A DNA stretch of 49,430 nt from UBA2365 sp964594045 (GCA_964594045.1 CAZQKR010000032.1:1-49430); one strand, 5' to 3'. Shown: positions 27,501-37,386, numbered from the stretch's first letter. Notes: generated by a model from the letters alone, not told the origin. A program made the numbers and translations.

Positions 27501-28807
27501 TGGATGCATTTGAAAAACATATAAAAAACATTTTTGAAGAACACCAGGCTCCGGTGGATGTGGATGAGCTTTGGCAAAAGGTAGAGCCATCGCTCAATAA
27601 AAAAACACGGCGCAAATGGTGGCCATTCCTGCTGTTGCTCGGCGCAAGCCTCGTTACAGGTGTTTTCCTGATCGTCGATCATGATCAGGATCTCAGCGCA
27701 GGCACCCATGCAATGGTGAGTAAAGACACCTCATACTTTGGAAAAAAAGGTCAGTTGATTAAAACTAAACCAGTTGATAATCTAATATTTACTAAAGAAA
27801 ACATACAGTCAGATGTGGCAATGCAAACAAAACCTGCCCTGACTGATGTCAACAGCCGGGTCCCTTCACAAAAATTAAAGTGGTTTGATTCTTCTATTTC
27901 TAATACAGTTGATGAAAATGACGAATTGGCTGGATCGGAGCAGCACAGTGTCTTTACCGGTAGTGATCAGAATCCGGGAATTACAGCTATCTCCACCCCT
28001 AAAGTTGATTTGAGCGCTCTGGTCCGGCCCGTCATTTTGCTGAATTCATTCCCACAAATGCCAGAAACCGCAGTAAAGGCAAATTTTGCGCGCGTAAAAT
28101 TGAGCCTGGACCTTTTTGCAGGCATGGATCATTCCAAAAAATTCCTTGCAGCCAAAAGCCTCGACGATACATGGTATGCCGAAAAACGCAAAGCGACTGA
28201 ATTACCACTTGAATCCTATCATATTGGTGCGCATCTGAATGCAACCCACACTTCCGGATTTTTTGCAGGAGCAGGTGTCGTCTACTACCGGACCACTGAA
28301 CTGTTTGAAAGTAAGGACAGGGTCATGGTGGAAAAGATCACCGACGATATCGTTGAGATCATTACCTATGCGGACGGCAGCATTGAAGAAAGAAGCGGTA
28401 GCAAGATCATACTGGAACCCAAAAGCTGGGAAAAAAAGAAATACAACGCATACCACTATATTGACCTTCCGGTTTACCTGGGATACGCTTTCCCGGTCAG
28501 AAGATCCTTGCTGGAAATATATTCAGGTCTTTCATTCAACCTGCTCTTCGACCAGAAAGGGGAGATCATAGGTCATAAGGGCTTGCCGGTTAACCTGGAA
28601 AATCCGGATGACACGATCTTTAAAAAACTGGTGCCGGCAAGCGGCATATTGGGATTCAATGCGCTTTTCCCGGTCAATGAGCACTGGGTCGTATTTGTCT
28701 CACCGGTTGTGCATGTCAACCTGGGATCGATCACAGGGTCCGGTTACCCCCTGGAACAAAAATACCTGAAATCCGGGCTTCGCTTAGGCTCGCGGTTGCG
28801 TTTTTGA
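27500..28807 (+). CDS. anti-sigma-like membrane protein with C-terminal beta-barrel-like domain
   Basis: A 435-residue protein. Residues 1-42 are charged and end in KKTRRKWW, which by the positive-inside rule places them in the cytoplasm. One transmembrane helix follows (about 43-61), then a low-complexity linker to about 190. Residues about 195-435 have alternating aromatic/hydrophobic strands with many glycines ('LSLDLFAGMD', 'HYIDLPVYLGYAF', 'LEIYSGLSFNLLF') and end in a terminal phenylalanine (LGSRLRF), as outer-membrane beta-barrel proteins do. Translational coupling to the sigma gene suggests that the N-terminus binds the sigma factor. The protein might span the whole envelope. The barrel call and the sigma binding are both inferred. 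Confidence 0.68.
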   Translation: MDAFEKHIKNIFEEHQAPVDVDELWQKVEPSLNKKTRRKWWPFLLLLGASLVTGVFLIVDHDQDLSAGTHAMVSKDTSYFGKKGQLIKTKPVDNLIFTKENIQSDVAMQTKPALTDVNSRVPSQKLKWFDSSISNTVDENDELAGSEQHSVFTGSDQNPGITAISTPKVDLSALVRPVILLNSFPQMPETAVKANFARVKLSLDLFAGMDHSKKFLAAKSLDDTWYAEKRKATELPLESYHIGAHLNATHTSGFFAGAGVVYYRTTELFESKDRVMVEKITDDIVEIITYADGSIEERSGSKIILEPKSWEKKKYNAYHYIDLPVYLGYAFPVRRSLLEIYSGLSFNLLFDQKGEIIGHKGLPVNLENPDDTIFKKLVPASGILGFNALFPVNEHWVVFVSPVVHVNLGSITGSGYPLEQKYLKSGLRLGSRLRF

Positions 28808-28872
28808 TCTGACAGGACATACTCTTTGATCCATCCCATTTTTGTTTGTCAGTATAAATTTCAAAACGCGTT

Positions 28873-28907
28873 TCAGCCTGAATACTTTAGTTCAGGCTGA
28901 TTTTTTT
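28873..28907 (+). terminator. strong terminator of the sigma operon
   Basis: A 10-bp perfect stem TCAGCCTGAA/TTCAGGCTGA with an 8-nt loop is followed by seven Ts. It lies 65 bp after the stop codon. Confidence 0.93.
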
Positions 28908-28943
28908 GTCTCACCCAATAAACTTTATGTATTTTCGTATTAA

Positions 28944-29067
28944 GGAAGTTGTTTAAATGATACTTAATGCCTGAAATCAAATCATTGAAAGTCAAATCCT
29001 TCAGCTTTCTTCCGGCTCTGTATATTCCGGCATGCAATTCAATAAAGTGCTTTACTTTGACTTTCAA
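28944..29067 (-). repeat. GAAGTTGTTT element with a short transposase-tail-like frame
   Basis: A forward GAAGTTGTTTAAATG...CTTAA copy at 28944-28966. On the minus strand a short frame running across it reads '...YRAGRKLKDLTFNDLISGI' and then KYHLNNF. The latter is encoded by the repeat itself. It might be the decayed 3' end of a transposase whose terminal repeat this is; no intact transposase is present. Another copy at 8550-8576 encodes a similar ILNNF tail. Confidence 0.35.
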
Positions 29068-29130
29068 GTATTTATATTCTGGTTTAGTCCTGATTTTTAA
29101 ACAGCCTCAATATAAGATATTGGTCCTGAA

Positions 29131-32100
29131 TTGACAATTAAAAGATTATATATTATTTTTTTCGTGCATGCATTTTTTTGCCTGAGTTGGATGCCTGCGC
29201 AAATTTCACTTTGGAATAACCAACGGCAGGCCACTATTGTTGTTCAGAACGGCCATCTGATCACAGATACGCTGACCATTATTCCATCATCTCTCAGGGT
29301 CACCACTTCCTCCGGTGATACTTTACCTCCGGATTTTTTCTTGGTCCAAAACCGGACCATACAACTTATTCCCGGAAATCAGATCATCACTATTGGAGAT
29401 ACGCTGCAAATTGCTTACAGGGTCATCGGTTTGGATCTGGGCAAAAGCTATTTCAGGCTGGATTCTCTCAGCCTGGCTGCTTCTGATGGTGTGCTCAAAC
29501 CCTGGAAGCCAACCCTGCAGACTGAAAACCAGGGATTGATCGAGTCAAAGGAACTGGATTATGACGGAAGTTTTTCGAGGGGATTTTCGGTCGGCAACCG
29601 TCAAAGCCTGGTCATGAATTCAGATTTCAATCTGCAGATGTCGGGAAAGATCAGCGATGACATCGAAATTCAGGCGGTCATGTCTGATGCAAACATCCCG
29701 GTGCAGGCTGAAGGCAATACCTATCAGCTCAATGAATTCGACAAGGTTTTTATCCGCCTGAACATGAAAAATCATATGTTGTCCGCAGGAGACCTGGAAG
29801 TGAAAAACACACCAGGGCATTTTGCCAGATATCACAAAAAAATAAAAGGGATTTCATACGGAAATTCCTTTGCCACCAAGGCAGAATCCACAAGCTGGAA
29901 AAACGAAATGGGATATGCGGTCACCAAAGGTAAGTTTGCGCGGTACCAACTGGAAGTGCAGGAAGGCAACCAGGGCCCATACAAACTCAGGGGTAGCGGA
30001 AACGAACAATATCTCATCGTGCTTTCAGGTACTGAAAAGATCTATTACGATGGTATTTTACTCAAAAGAGGAAGGGAATTTGACTATATTATTGATTACA
30101 ATACGGCTGAACTGATATTTTCAGTTAACCGGCTGATCAGCAGGGACTCCAGGATAACAGTTGAATTTGAATACGTCGACCTGAGTTATTCCAGGTCTAT
30201 ACAACATATTTCAAGCAGACTGGAGTCTGAAAATGCCGGTATTGAGTTCCAGTTCTACAATGAAATGGACAGCAAGACCAGTTCCTCGGATGAAGAATTG
30301 GATTCCATCAGTTTGTCCGTGATGCAAAACAGCGGCGATGATGCAGCAAAACTGGTCAGAAGCGGCATCGTACGAAAAAATGCTGCAAACACTTCCCAGG
30401 ACGTAATCTTATACACCAAAAAATATGAAGCTTCCATCCAGGACTCGGTCCTGGTTTACGCCAGCCACCCGGACAGCGCCAGGTATTCAGCTTATTTTAC
30501 TGACCTTGGGGAAGGAAATGGATCCTATGCCATATCAGAAAAAAATACAGTCAACGGAAGGGTGTACAATTGGGTTGGCCCGGGCAACGGAAGGTATGAA
30601 CCTGTGATCAGATTGAAAGTGCCCGAACAAAAAAAGCTGATGAGCCTTGGCGGAAATTACCAGGGCTTACCCGGAATGTCAGTGACCACTGAAATGAGTT
30701 TAAGCAAACTGGATCTCAACAGGTTTTCACTTATTGACCGTGAAGACGACCTGGGTTTCGCAGGATTTATCAGGGCGGATTATGAAAAGACCCTGAAACA
30801 ACGATCTCCGGATCCTGTTGACCTGGAATATTTTAAAGCAGGGATTGGTTACGAAGCTGTTTCCCGGAATTTCAATGCCATCAATCCATACCGGGAAGTG
30901 GAGTTTTTGAGAAACTGGAACCTGGAATCTTCTGCTGAAAAAACTCAGGAACATCTGATAAGCAGCCATTTTGCATTGAAAATCAAAAGTTATTCTGCTT
31001 CCTACCAATTCTCCAGCCTCACGAAACCAGGTATTTTTTCCGGATACAGACACGAGCCGGCAATCGGGTTGACAAAAGGAAAACTTTTCCTGCTTCTGGG
31101 CGGAGACTTTTTGCAGACGAGAGGATCACTTGAAAAAACATCCTTTATGAAACCTTTTTTTGATATCCGGTTTAAAAGCAAACATACAGTTGGTTTCAGT
31201 TTTAAACAGGAAAAAAACAGGTTCAAAAAAACCGACACTGATTCCCTGGGCAAAAGAAGTTTTTCCTTTAACAACTACCGAGTGTTCTGGGACCTGAAAA
31301 GCAAGGAAAACATGTTGATGCAGGTTTTTGTCAACTACAGGGAAGATCTCCTGCCGAAAGAAGACCTGTTCATCCGGAATCATTATGCAGTGGATGCAGG
31401 ATTAAAGGGATTCCTGAGCAACGGCGAAAAAATGCGCCTTGATTATAACCTCAATTACCGCCAACTGAACATCAGTGCAACTGCAGTTGATCCTACCATT
31501 AAATCGACCGGAACGATCCTCGGCAACCTCGTGCACAGATACACTTCTTCAAGAGATATCCTGGTACTGAATTCCCGGGCAGAGATGATTTCAGGTCAGG
31601 AGCCCAAGGCAGAATACATCTTCATCGAAGTGACCAATCCCGGTCAGGGCAATTATATCTGGGTGGACAGCAATGGAGACAATATACGCCAAAAGGGTGA
31701 ATTTGAACTTTCCCCATTCGGAGACAATGCCAACTACATCAAAATAGCACAGTACAATCACTCTTTTATCCGGATCAATGCCACATCGCTGTATCATGAT
31801 TTTCAGCTGAATATGGAAAAACTGTTTCCTGAGGATCATACCCGGTTTTTATCCTCACAGCTGAAAAAGATCAGTTTACTGGGCAATTTCCGCTTGGACC
31901 AAAAAACCAGGGAAGACAGTAACGGCGCCTTCAGCATTCCCATTTATTTAAATCCGGAAGACAGCATTCTCGTAGGTTTTCAGGCCGTTTCCAATGTAAC
32001 ACTTTATTACAACAAAGCGAATCCGCTGTATGATGTCCGGATAGAATCAAGGTACCATAATACGACTGACGTCCAGATCGACGGAATGGTGAAACTATCC

Positions 32101-32622
32101 GGACGCCGGGAAAAATACACTACCCGGTATTCAGGGATTAAAAACATGGATCTGCTCCTGAGCATAAACACAGGGAACAGCCTGTATTCAGCCGAACTCT
32201 ATCCGTCAAAAAACCATGTTATCAGTCTGGTTGAACTGGAACAGGAGTGGAGATACCGGGTATCCAGATCATTGGCGATGCATGGTAAATATACTTATAT
32301 CAGCAAAAAAAACAGTATCGGCCTGCAGGAGACTTTGTCCGGCCATAAACTGGATGTAAAATTCAGCATGCGCAATTTTAAACAGTTCAATATCAACGCC
32401 GGAATGACTTACTCTTACATGAAATACAGTGGTCAGCCAGGCAATTCCATCGAGCTCGCCATGATGGAAGGACTCAAAGACGGCAACAACTACCTGTGGA
32501 ATATTCAGTTAAGCCGCAGAATGGGCAACAACGTGGAGATGAATATCAGTTATTTCGGAAGAAAAACGGGCGAATTGAAAACAGTTCACACTGCCAGCAT
32601 ACAGGCAAAAGCGCGTTTTTAA
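29131..32622 (+). CDS. very large outer-membrane beta-barrel-like surface protein
   Basis: A 1163-residue protein. TTG 29131 is the probable start: an in-frame TAA lies six codons upstream, and the next ATG (29191) would remove the signal peptide (MTIKRLYIIFFVHAFFCLSW). Motifs of a large uncharacterised Bacteroidota envelope family are seen: 'GNTYQLNEFDKVFIRLN', then 'SAGDLEVKNTPGHFARYHKK', 'GNQGPYKLRG', then 'FDYIIDYNTAELIF', and 'YIWVDSNGDNIRQKGEFEL' at about 840-858. The last 300 residues alternate like beta strands and end in AKARF with terminal Phe, as in outer-membrane barrels. Function unknown. It has no T9SS domain. Confidence 0.72.
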   Translation: MTIKRLYIIFFVHAFFCLSWMPAQISLWNNQRQATIVVQNGHLITDTLTIIPSSLRVTTSSGDTLPPDFFLVQNRTIQLIPGNQIITIGDTLQIAYRVIGLDLGKSYFRLDSLSLAASDGVLKPWKPTLQTENQGLIESKELDYDGSFSRGFSVGNRQSLVMNSDFNLQMSGKISDDIEIQAVMSDANIPVQAEGNTYQLNEFDKVFIRLNMKNHMLSAGDLEVKNTPGHFARYHKKIKGISYGNSFATKAESTSWKNEMGYAVTKGKFARYQLEVQEGNQGPYKLRGSGNEQYLIVLSGTEKIYYDGILLKRGREFDYIIDYNTAELIFSVNRLISRDSRITVEFEYVDLSYSRSIQHISSRLESENAGIEFQFYNEMDSKTSSSDEELDSISLSVMQNSGDDAAKLVRSGIVRKNAANTSQDVILYTKKYEASIQDSVLVYASHPDSARYSAYFTDLGEGNGSYAISEKNTVNGRVYNWVGPGNGRYEPVIRLKVPEQKKLMSLGGNYQGLPGMSVTTEMSLSKLDLNRFSLIDREDDLGFAGFIRADYEKTLKQRSPDPVDLEYFKAGIGYEAVSRNFNAINPYREVEFLRNWNLESSAEKTQEHLISSHFALKIKSYSASYQFSSLTKPGIFSGYRHEPAIGLTKGKLFLLLGGDFLQTRGSLEKTSFMKPFFDIRFKSKHTVGFSFKQEKNRFKKTDTDSLGKRSFSFNNYRVFWDLKSKENMLMQVFVNYREDLLPKEDLFIRNHYAVDAGLKGFLSNGEKMRLDYNLNYRQLNISATAVDPTIKSTGTILGNLVHRYTSSRDILVLNSRAEMISGQEPKAEYIFIEVTNPGQGNYIWVDSNGDNIRQKGEFELSPFGDNANYIKIAQYNHSFIRINATSLYHDFQLNMEKLFPEDHTRFLSSQLKKISLLGNFRLDQKTREDSNGAFSIPIYLNPEDSILVGFQAVSNVTLYYNKANPLYDVRIESRYHNTTDVQIDGMVKLSGRREKYTTRYSGIKNMDLLLSINTGNSLYSAELYPSKNHVISLVELEQEWRYRVSRSLAMHGKYTYISKKNSIGLQETLSGHKLDVKFSMRNFKQFNINAGMTYSYMKYSGQPGNSIELAMMEGLKDGNNYLWNIQLSRRMGNNVEMNISYFGRKTGELKTVHTASIQAKARF

Positions 32623-32952
32623 GCTAAAAAACACGCTTTCAGGCCTTTGATCATCAATGTTCTTAGAGAAATATGCCAGAATTTCCGGGAAATCCACATT
32701 TTTTTGTCAAAAGATTGGCAGTTTGTTTTTAATCCGTTTAATATTGCACCGAATTTCACCAGCCATATTTCCAAAATATGACTGATTTTTGAACAAATAT
32801 TCCCTGTGAACGAAAAAGAATTGAATTGAACGTTCTGAGATTTGCACATTTGTAAGGTGTCAGAACTTTTTTTCTGCCTTTTTGTTGAAAAATAAATCAT
32901 CTAAGCACACATTCGGCGCTGTTAATGCGTTATAAAAGTTTAAATTGATCAC
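32623..32952. other. 330-bp intergenic region, nothing recognised
   Basis: AT-rich spacer between two large envelope genes. It must hold the promoter of the metalloprotease, but no clear TTTG/TAnnTTTG pair is seen. Short frames here have no domain or signal. Confidence 0.4.
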
Positions 32953-35900
32953 ATGAAGAGAATTGCTTACCTGTTGTTTCTGGTTTTAACTACATCATTT
33001 TTACAGGCACAAAATTTCTGGAGGCCTGTTTCAAACACTGAAGCGATCAAAACGCGGAATTTAACCGGCGAAACTATCCCTGCTGCATTTCAGTCTTATA
33101 ACCTGGATATTCAATCGATGAAAGCATACCTGGATAAGGCCCCGGTTGAATTTGAACAAAGCGATGTGATCTATCCGCTTTATATCCCGATGCCTGATGG
33201 TACGATGGCAGAATACAGGGTTTTCTATTCCCCCGTGATGGAATCAGGTCTGGCAGAACGGTATCCGATGATCAGATCATACAAAGGCATTTCCATGTCA
33301 AATAAAAAACACAACATCCGTTTTGATCTGGGGCCTTTTGGATTTCATGCATCCGTTTCAGCTGATGAGCCCATCTATATCGACCCGGTTACTGAAGGAA
33401 ATGACATCGATCATATCGTATATTACACCCGTGATTTTATCGAGGATCTGAGTGGTCACAACCTGAGTTGCGGACTCACCACTGAAGATATCCTGAATGA
33501 AGACCTCCATGACCATCAACATGGTGAAGAAGTTGAAGAACCTGAACACTCAATGACCATGAGATCACTGACCGAAAGCGACATGGTGACCCTGCGTGTT
33601 TACAGACTGGCACTGGCCTGCACCGGAGAATGGGGCCGCAACAAAGGGAATACTACGGAAAGTGCTCTGGCTGTGATGGTGACAGCTGTCAACCGTCTGA
33701 ACCAGATCTATGAAAATGATTTTGCCATCCGTTTTGTACTGATCAATGAAAATGATCAACTCATCAACCTTGATCCCGAGACAGACCCGTACCCGGTTGG
33801 AAATGTTGGCTACGAATTGCTCAGTATCAATACCATGGTGATCAACAACAAGATCGGAAACAGCAAATATGATGTGGGACACGTTTTCACCAGGAGCTGC
33901 ACGGATGTGGGTGGTGTAGCCTACCTGAGTTCTGCATGCTCCGGAACCAAAGGCGGCGGTGTTACCTGCCATTATACGGACAATCTGACCTACGTGGTCA
34001 CTCAGGTTTGGGCCCATGAAATGGGACATCAGTTCAGCGCACAGCATACATTCAACAATTGCAACGGAAATGAATCTCCGGGCAATGCATACGAACCTGG
34101 CGGAGGAACAACCATCATGTCCTATTGTGGATTGTGTGGATCCAATAATGTCAATGCGAACTGCATACCGAATTTTCACAGCACATCAGTCAATCAGGTG
34201 CTCACGTTCATACAAAACGGCGGAGGAAGCTCCTGCGGAACTGAAATCGCAACAGACAACAGTTTGCCGGTGGCAGAACTGGACTACAAGGATGGATTTT
34301 CAATACCCGTGTTGACCCCTTTCATCCTGGAAGGCCACGGATATGATCCGGATGGTGATGCACTGACTTATTCATGGGAGCAATTTAATCTTGGACCACA
34401 GAGCAACATCGGCTCTCCGGTGGAAAATGCGCCCAGCTTTGCTACACTTGAGCCTGTAAGCGTTCCTTTCAGGGTCTTTCCGGCGATAAACAAGATCGTG
34501 AACAACCAATACAACAATGCCGAAATACTGCCGGCATATTCAAGGGATCTGAATTTCAGGTTTATTGTCAGGGACAATGCAACCGGTGGTGGCGGCGTTG
34601 ACTGGAAAAATGTCGCATTTAAGGCAACAGCTGAAGCAGGTCCGTTCAAAATCACTTATCCACAGTCTTTCACCACCTTCACGGTCGGACAGGAAGCAGA
34701 AATCATCTGGGATGTTGCCAACACAGACAAGGCACCTGTCAATTGCGCTTATGTCAACATCTGGTTTTCCAGCGATGCAGGCTATAATTATCCTTACCTG
34801 CTGGCTTACCGTGTACCAAACAATGGTTCCAGAAAAGTTTTCCTCCCTAACGTAAAGACCAATCTGGGCAGGATCAAAATAGAAGCATATGACAACATCT
34901 TTTTCACCATTTCGGATAACTATGTGCGTGTAAATGAACCAACAGTGCCAACTTACACCATGGATCTGGAACCCATTTTCGAAAAAGTATGTATTCCTGC
35001 AAATGTTAACATCAATATTGAAACAAAGGCATTTAACGGTTATAATGAACCGTTAAAATTCGCAGTGAAAAGTGGTTTACCAGAAAATGCATTGGCGGTT
35101 TTCACACCTGAGACTGTTTTGCCGGACAAACCGGTGACATTGCAGGTGATCATGGACCCATCTGTCAAACTGAAGGAGACTATCACTTTGGAGGTCATCG
35201 CTTATACTGAAAGCGGTGACACCATCGTCAGATATGTTGATCTCGATGTGACCTCCAGTGATTTCAGCGATTATGAAGCGATATTCCCGGTACCCGGATC
35301 AAGAGGAATGAGCCAGTTAATTCAGTTTGAATGGAAAAAGCCGGCATTTGCTGATCGTTATAATTTTTACCTTTCAACCAGTCCGGCTTTCCCAACCGGA
35401 AATACCATTGTGGTCAATGATCTGACAAACAATTATTTCAAACCGAATCAGACACTTCAAAAATCAACGGTCTATTTCTGGAAAGTTGAAGGGATCAATG
35501 ACTGCGGAGTGTTCCCGGCTTCAGATATTCAGACATTTTCAACCGAAGTGTTCAGTTGTGACAATTATACTTCAGAAGATCTTCCATTGGATATCAGGTC
35601 CCTGCAGACAACCACAGCCACGATCGACGTACCTTTGGAATCAAGCATTGCGGACGTCAATATCACCAATATCAGGGGAGAACATGGCAGATTTTATGAT
35701 CTTGAAGCTTCCCTTCTCGGCCCAGATGGCACTAAGGTTGCCTTATTCAAGTCAAAATGTTTTGCACAAAATGCGGTCACCTTCAAACTTGGGTTTGACG
35801 ATGAATCTCCGTCTAAGTTTGCCTGCCCTCCGCCGCAGGGTTCAAGTTTTTATCCGGAAGGAAAATTAGCTGATTTTAAAGGAAAAAACGGTGCAGGACA

Positions 35901-36585
35901 ATGGAAACTGGAATTTTACGACAGAGCTTCCCCGTGGGGCGGTATACTCAGGGAATTCCAGATGGAGATCTGTGCCAGCATCGTGGTAGGAAATCCGTAT
36001 CTCGTCGTTAATGAACCTTATCTTGTTGCCATCGGCATTCCATGGGAACTTTCTTCCATGCAGCTCAAAGCGCAGGATGATGACAGTGCACCGGAAGAGA
36101 TCAGATATACTTTGACAAGCCTGCCGGCATTTGCCGACCTGTTGTTGCGTGGCAATAAACTGGAGATCGGCAGTACCTTCCTGGAATCCGAGCTCAGGAA
36201 CGGTGATCTTCAATTGCTTTCTTACGGAGAACATGGCGTCGAAGATGGATTTTCATTCGTGCTGACCGATGGCAAGGGCGGCTGGCTGGACAAAACAAAT
36301 TATATGTTCACACATGACAGAAATGTTCAGACAGAAAATGTTCTTTCAGATAAACAAGTCCGTGTATTCCCAAACCCTGCATCTGAGGAAGTTACCGTTA
36401 AGATCCTTAATGACGGTCAGTTCAGTTTCGAATTGTATGATTTGAACAACAGGTTGATCATGAAAGAAATGGTACGTGGATACCAGGAAAGTAAAATCAA
36501 TGTCACGCAACTTGTTCCGGGTATGTATCTGGCTAAGGTGAGCGACCAGAGATCTACCGGATTCCACAAGATCATCAAACAATAA
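32953..36585 (+). CDS. secreted M12B-like zinc metalloprotease with P domain and T9SS sorting domain
   Basis: A 1210-residue protein. Signal peptide MKRIAYLLFLVLTTSFLQAQ. A propeptide-like region reaches about residue 205. The catalytic domain carries HEMGHQFSAQH at 355-365 (HExxHxxxxxH, three zinc-binding His and catalytic Glu356) and a Met-turn TIMSYCG around Met389, as in reprolysin-like metzincins. Beta-sandwich modules follow, then a proprotein-convertase P domain (about 866-1006; 'GAGQWKLEFYD' is its signature). A type-A sorting domain ends the protein (about 1136-1210, 'VFPNPASEEV' to 'FHKIIKQ'). Likely role: extracellular protein degradation, delivered by T9SS. The His/Asp-rich run after residue 175 may be a metal-rich propeptide linker. 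Confidence 0.92.
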   Translation: MKRIAYLLFLVLTTSFLQAQNFWRPVSNTEAIKTRNLTGETIPAAFQSYNLDIQSMKAYLDKAPVEFEQSDVIYPLYIPMPDGTMAEYRVFYSPVMESGLAERYPMIRSYKGISMSNKKHNIRFDLGPFGFHASVSADEPIYIDPVTEGNDIDHIVYYTRDFIEDLSGHNLSCGLTTEDILNEDLHDHQHGEEVEEPEHSMTMRSLTESDMVTLRVYRLALACTGEWGRNKGNTTESALAVMVTAVNRLNQIYENDFAIRFVLINENDQLINLDPETDPYPVGNVGYELLSINTMVINNKIGNSKYDVGHVFTRSCTDVGGVAYLSSACSGTKGGGVTCHYTDNLTYVVTQVWAHEMGHQFSAQHTFNNCNGNESPGNAYEPGGGTTIMSYCGLCGSNNVNANCIPNFHSTSVNQVLTFIQNGGGSSCGTEIATDNSLPVAELDYKDGFSIPVLTPFILEGHGYDPDGDALTYSWEQFNLGPQSNIGSPVENAPSFATLEPVSVPFRVFPAINKIVNNQYNNAEILPAYSRDLNFRFIVRDNATGGGGVDWKNVAFKATAEAGPFKITYPQSFTTFTVGQEAEIIWDVANTDKAPVNCAYVNIWFSSDAGYNYPYLLAYRVPNNGSRKVFLPNVKTNLGRIKIEAYDNIFFTISDNYVRVNEPTVPTYTMDLEPIFEKVCIPANVNINIETKAFNGYNEPLKFAVKSGLPENALAVFTPETVLPDKPVTLQVIMDPSVKLKETITLEVIAYTESGDTIVRYVDLDVTSSDFSDYEAIFPVPGSRGMSQLIQFEWKKPAFADRYNFYLSTSPAFPTGNTIVVNDLTNNYFKPNQTLQKSTVYFWKVEGINDCGVFPASDIQTFSTEVFSCDNYTSEDLPLDIRSLQTTTATIDVPLESSIADVNITNIRGEHGRFYDLEASLLGPDGTKVALFKSKCFAQNAVTFKLGFDDESPSKFACPPPQGSSFYPEGKLADFKGKNGAGQWKLEFYDRASPWGGILREFQMEICASIVVGNPYLVVNEPYLVAIGIPWELSSMQLKAQDDDSAPEEIRYTLTSLPAFADLLLRGNKLEIGSTFLESELRNGDLQLLSYGEHGVEDGFSFVLTDGKGGWLDKTNYMFTHDRNVQTENVLSDKQVRVFPNPASEEVTVKILNDGQFSFELYDLNNRLIMKEMVRGYQESKINVTQLVPGMYLAKVSDQRSTGFHKIIKQ

Positions 36586-36592
36586 AGATCAA

Positions 36593-36620
36593 AAAGGGTT
36601 GGCTGAATGGCCAACCCTTT
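36593..36620 (+). terminator. terminator of the metalloprotease gene
   Basis: An 11-bp perfect stem AAAGGGTTGGC/GCCAACCCTTT with a 6-nt loop, continuing into Ts. It lies 7 bp past the stop codon. The A-run on the other side lets it serve recO as well. Confidence 0.92.
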
Positions 36621-36657
36621 TTTGTATTTTGAACATTGTTGGAGAACCAAAAATGAA

Positions 36658-37386
36658 TTAAACCCGGAAGATATCCTTGAAAACCTCAAGGGATTTCACC
36701 TCGCCAAAATCACCTGAATGAATTTTATAGTATTTCAGGATTTCATCTATAAGTGCATTTCTTTGAGGTTTTGAAACAACAACTGTCCTGTAATCCTCCA
36801 TTTGAGTTGAGGCGAATTGATGAAAGACAAAACTCAATTCCGGATCAAGATGATCCCGGTGAAAAGGAGGCGAACTGACAAATCTGCCTTCGATCATATC
36901 AAAATAGACATTTTGGGCAGAATAGTTGTCTTCAGGCTGAAAGCCGAGATACTTACAAAAATGGAGTAAAAACGAAAGGTGAAAAGAGGCATAGTGCTCT
37001 CTTTGGCTATCCAGGAACAGGAATGCTCTTTCCAGAAACTCATATAGTTGCACATTCTGCTCTTTTTCTCTTACACATAACCTGATCATTTCTATCATAA
37101 AAATCCCAATCGAAGAAAGTGTGATATTCATAAACAATTGTGAATATTGAAATGCCGGACGAACTTCCCTGATCCGGTTGATCTCGCTTCCATCCCGGTC
37201 ATAGACGACAAGATCCACAATATTCATCACCTGAAGGGTAGCAGCGCCTGTTCCCGAACGTTTATTCCTGATCCCGCTGATGATATAGGATTTTAATCCC
37301 AGATCCCTGGTAAATATCAACAGGATCATACTTGACTCCTTGAATTTGACTGATCTTAAGATGATACCTCTTGTTTTTGCCAGCAT
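36658..37386 (-). CDS. recO: DNA repair protein RecO
   Basis: A 242-residue protein. ATG 37386 is chosen because RecO proteins begin MLxKTRGIILR; the 47 longer upstream codons do not resemble the family. An N-terminal OB-fold ('ILRSVKFKESSMILLIFT') is followed by a helical domain ('HASFHLSFLLHFCKYLGFQP' type region). The zinc-finger cysteines of some RecO proteins are absent, as is common in Bacteroidota. RecO binds SSB and RecR and helps load RecA on gapped DNA. It is convergent with the metalloprotease gene. Confidence 0.92.
   Translation of the reverse strand: MLAKTRGIILRSVKFKESSMILLIFTRDLGLKSYIISGIRNKRSGTGAATLQVMNIVDLVVYDRDGSEINRIREVRPAFQYSQLFMNITLSSIGIFMIEMIRLCVREKEQNVQLYEFLERAFLFLDSQREHYASFHLSFLLHFCKYLGFQPEDNYSAQNVYFDMIEGRFVSSPPFHRDHLDPELSFVFHQFASTQMEDYRTVVVSKPQRNALIDEILKYYKIHSGDFGEVKSLEVFKDIFRV

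Noticed and set aside
32619..32900. A 93-codon minus-strand frame between the two large envelope genes
   Set aside because: It overlaps the end of the upstream gene and the promoter region of the next; no features.
33565..34179. A 204-codon minus-strand frame under the metalloprotease
   Set aside because: The plus strand encodes the zinc site there; the minus frame has no family features.
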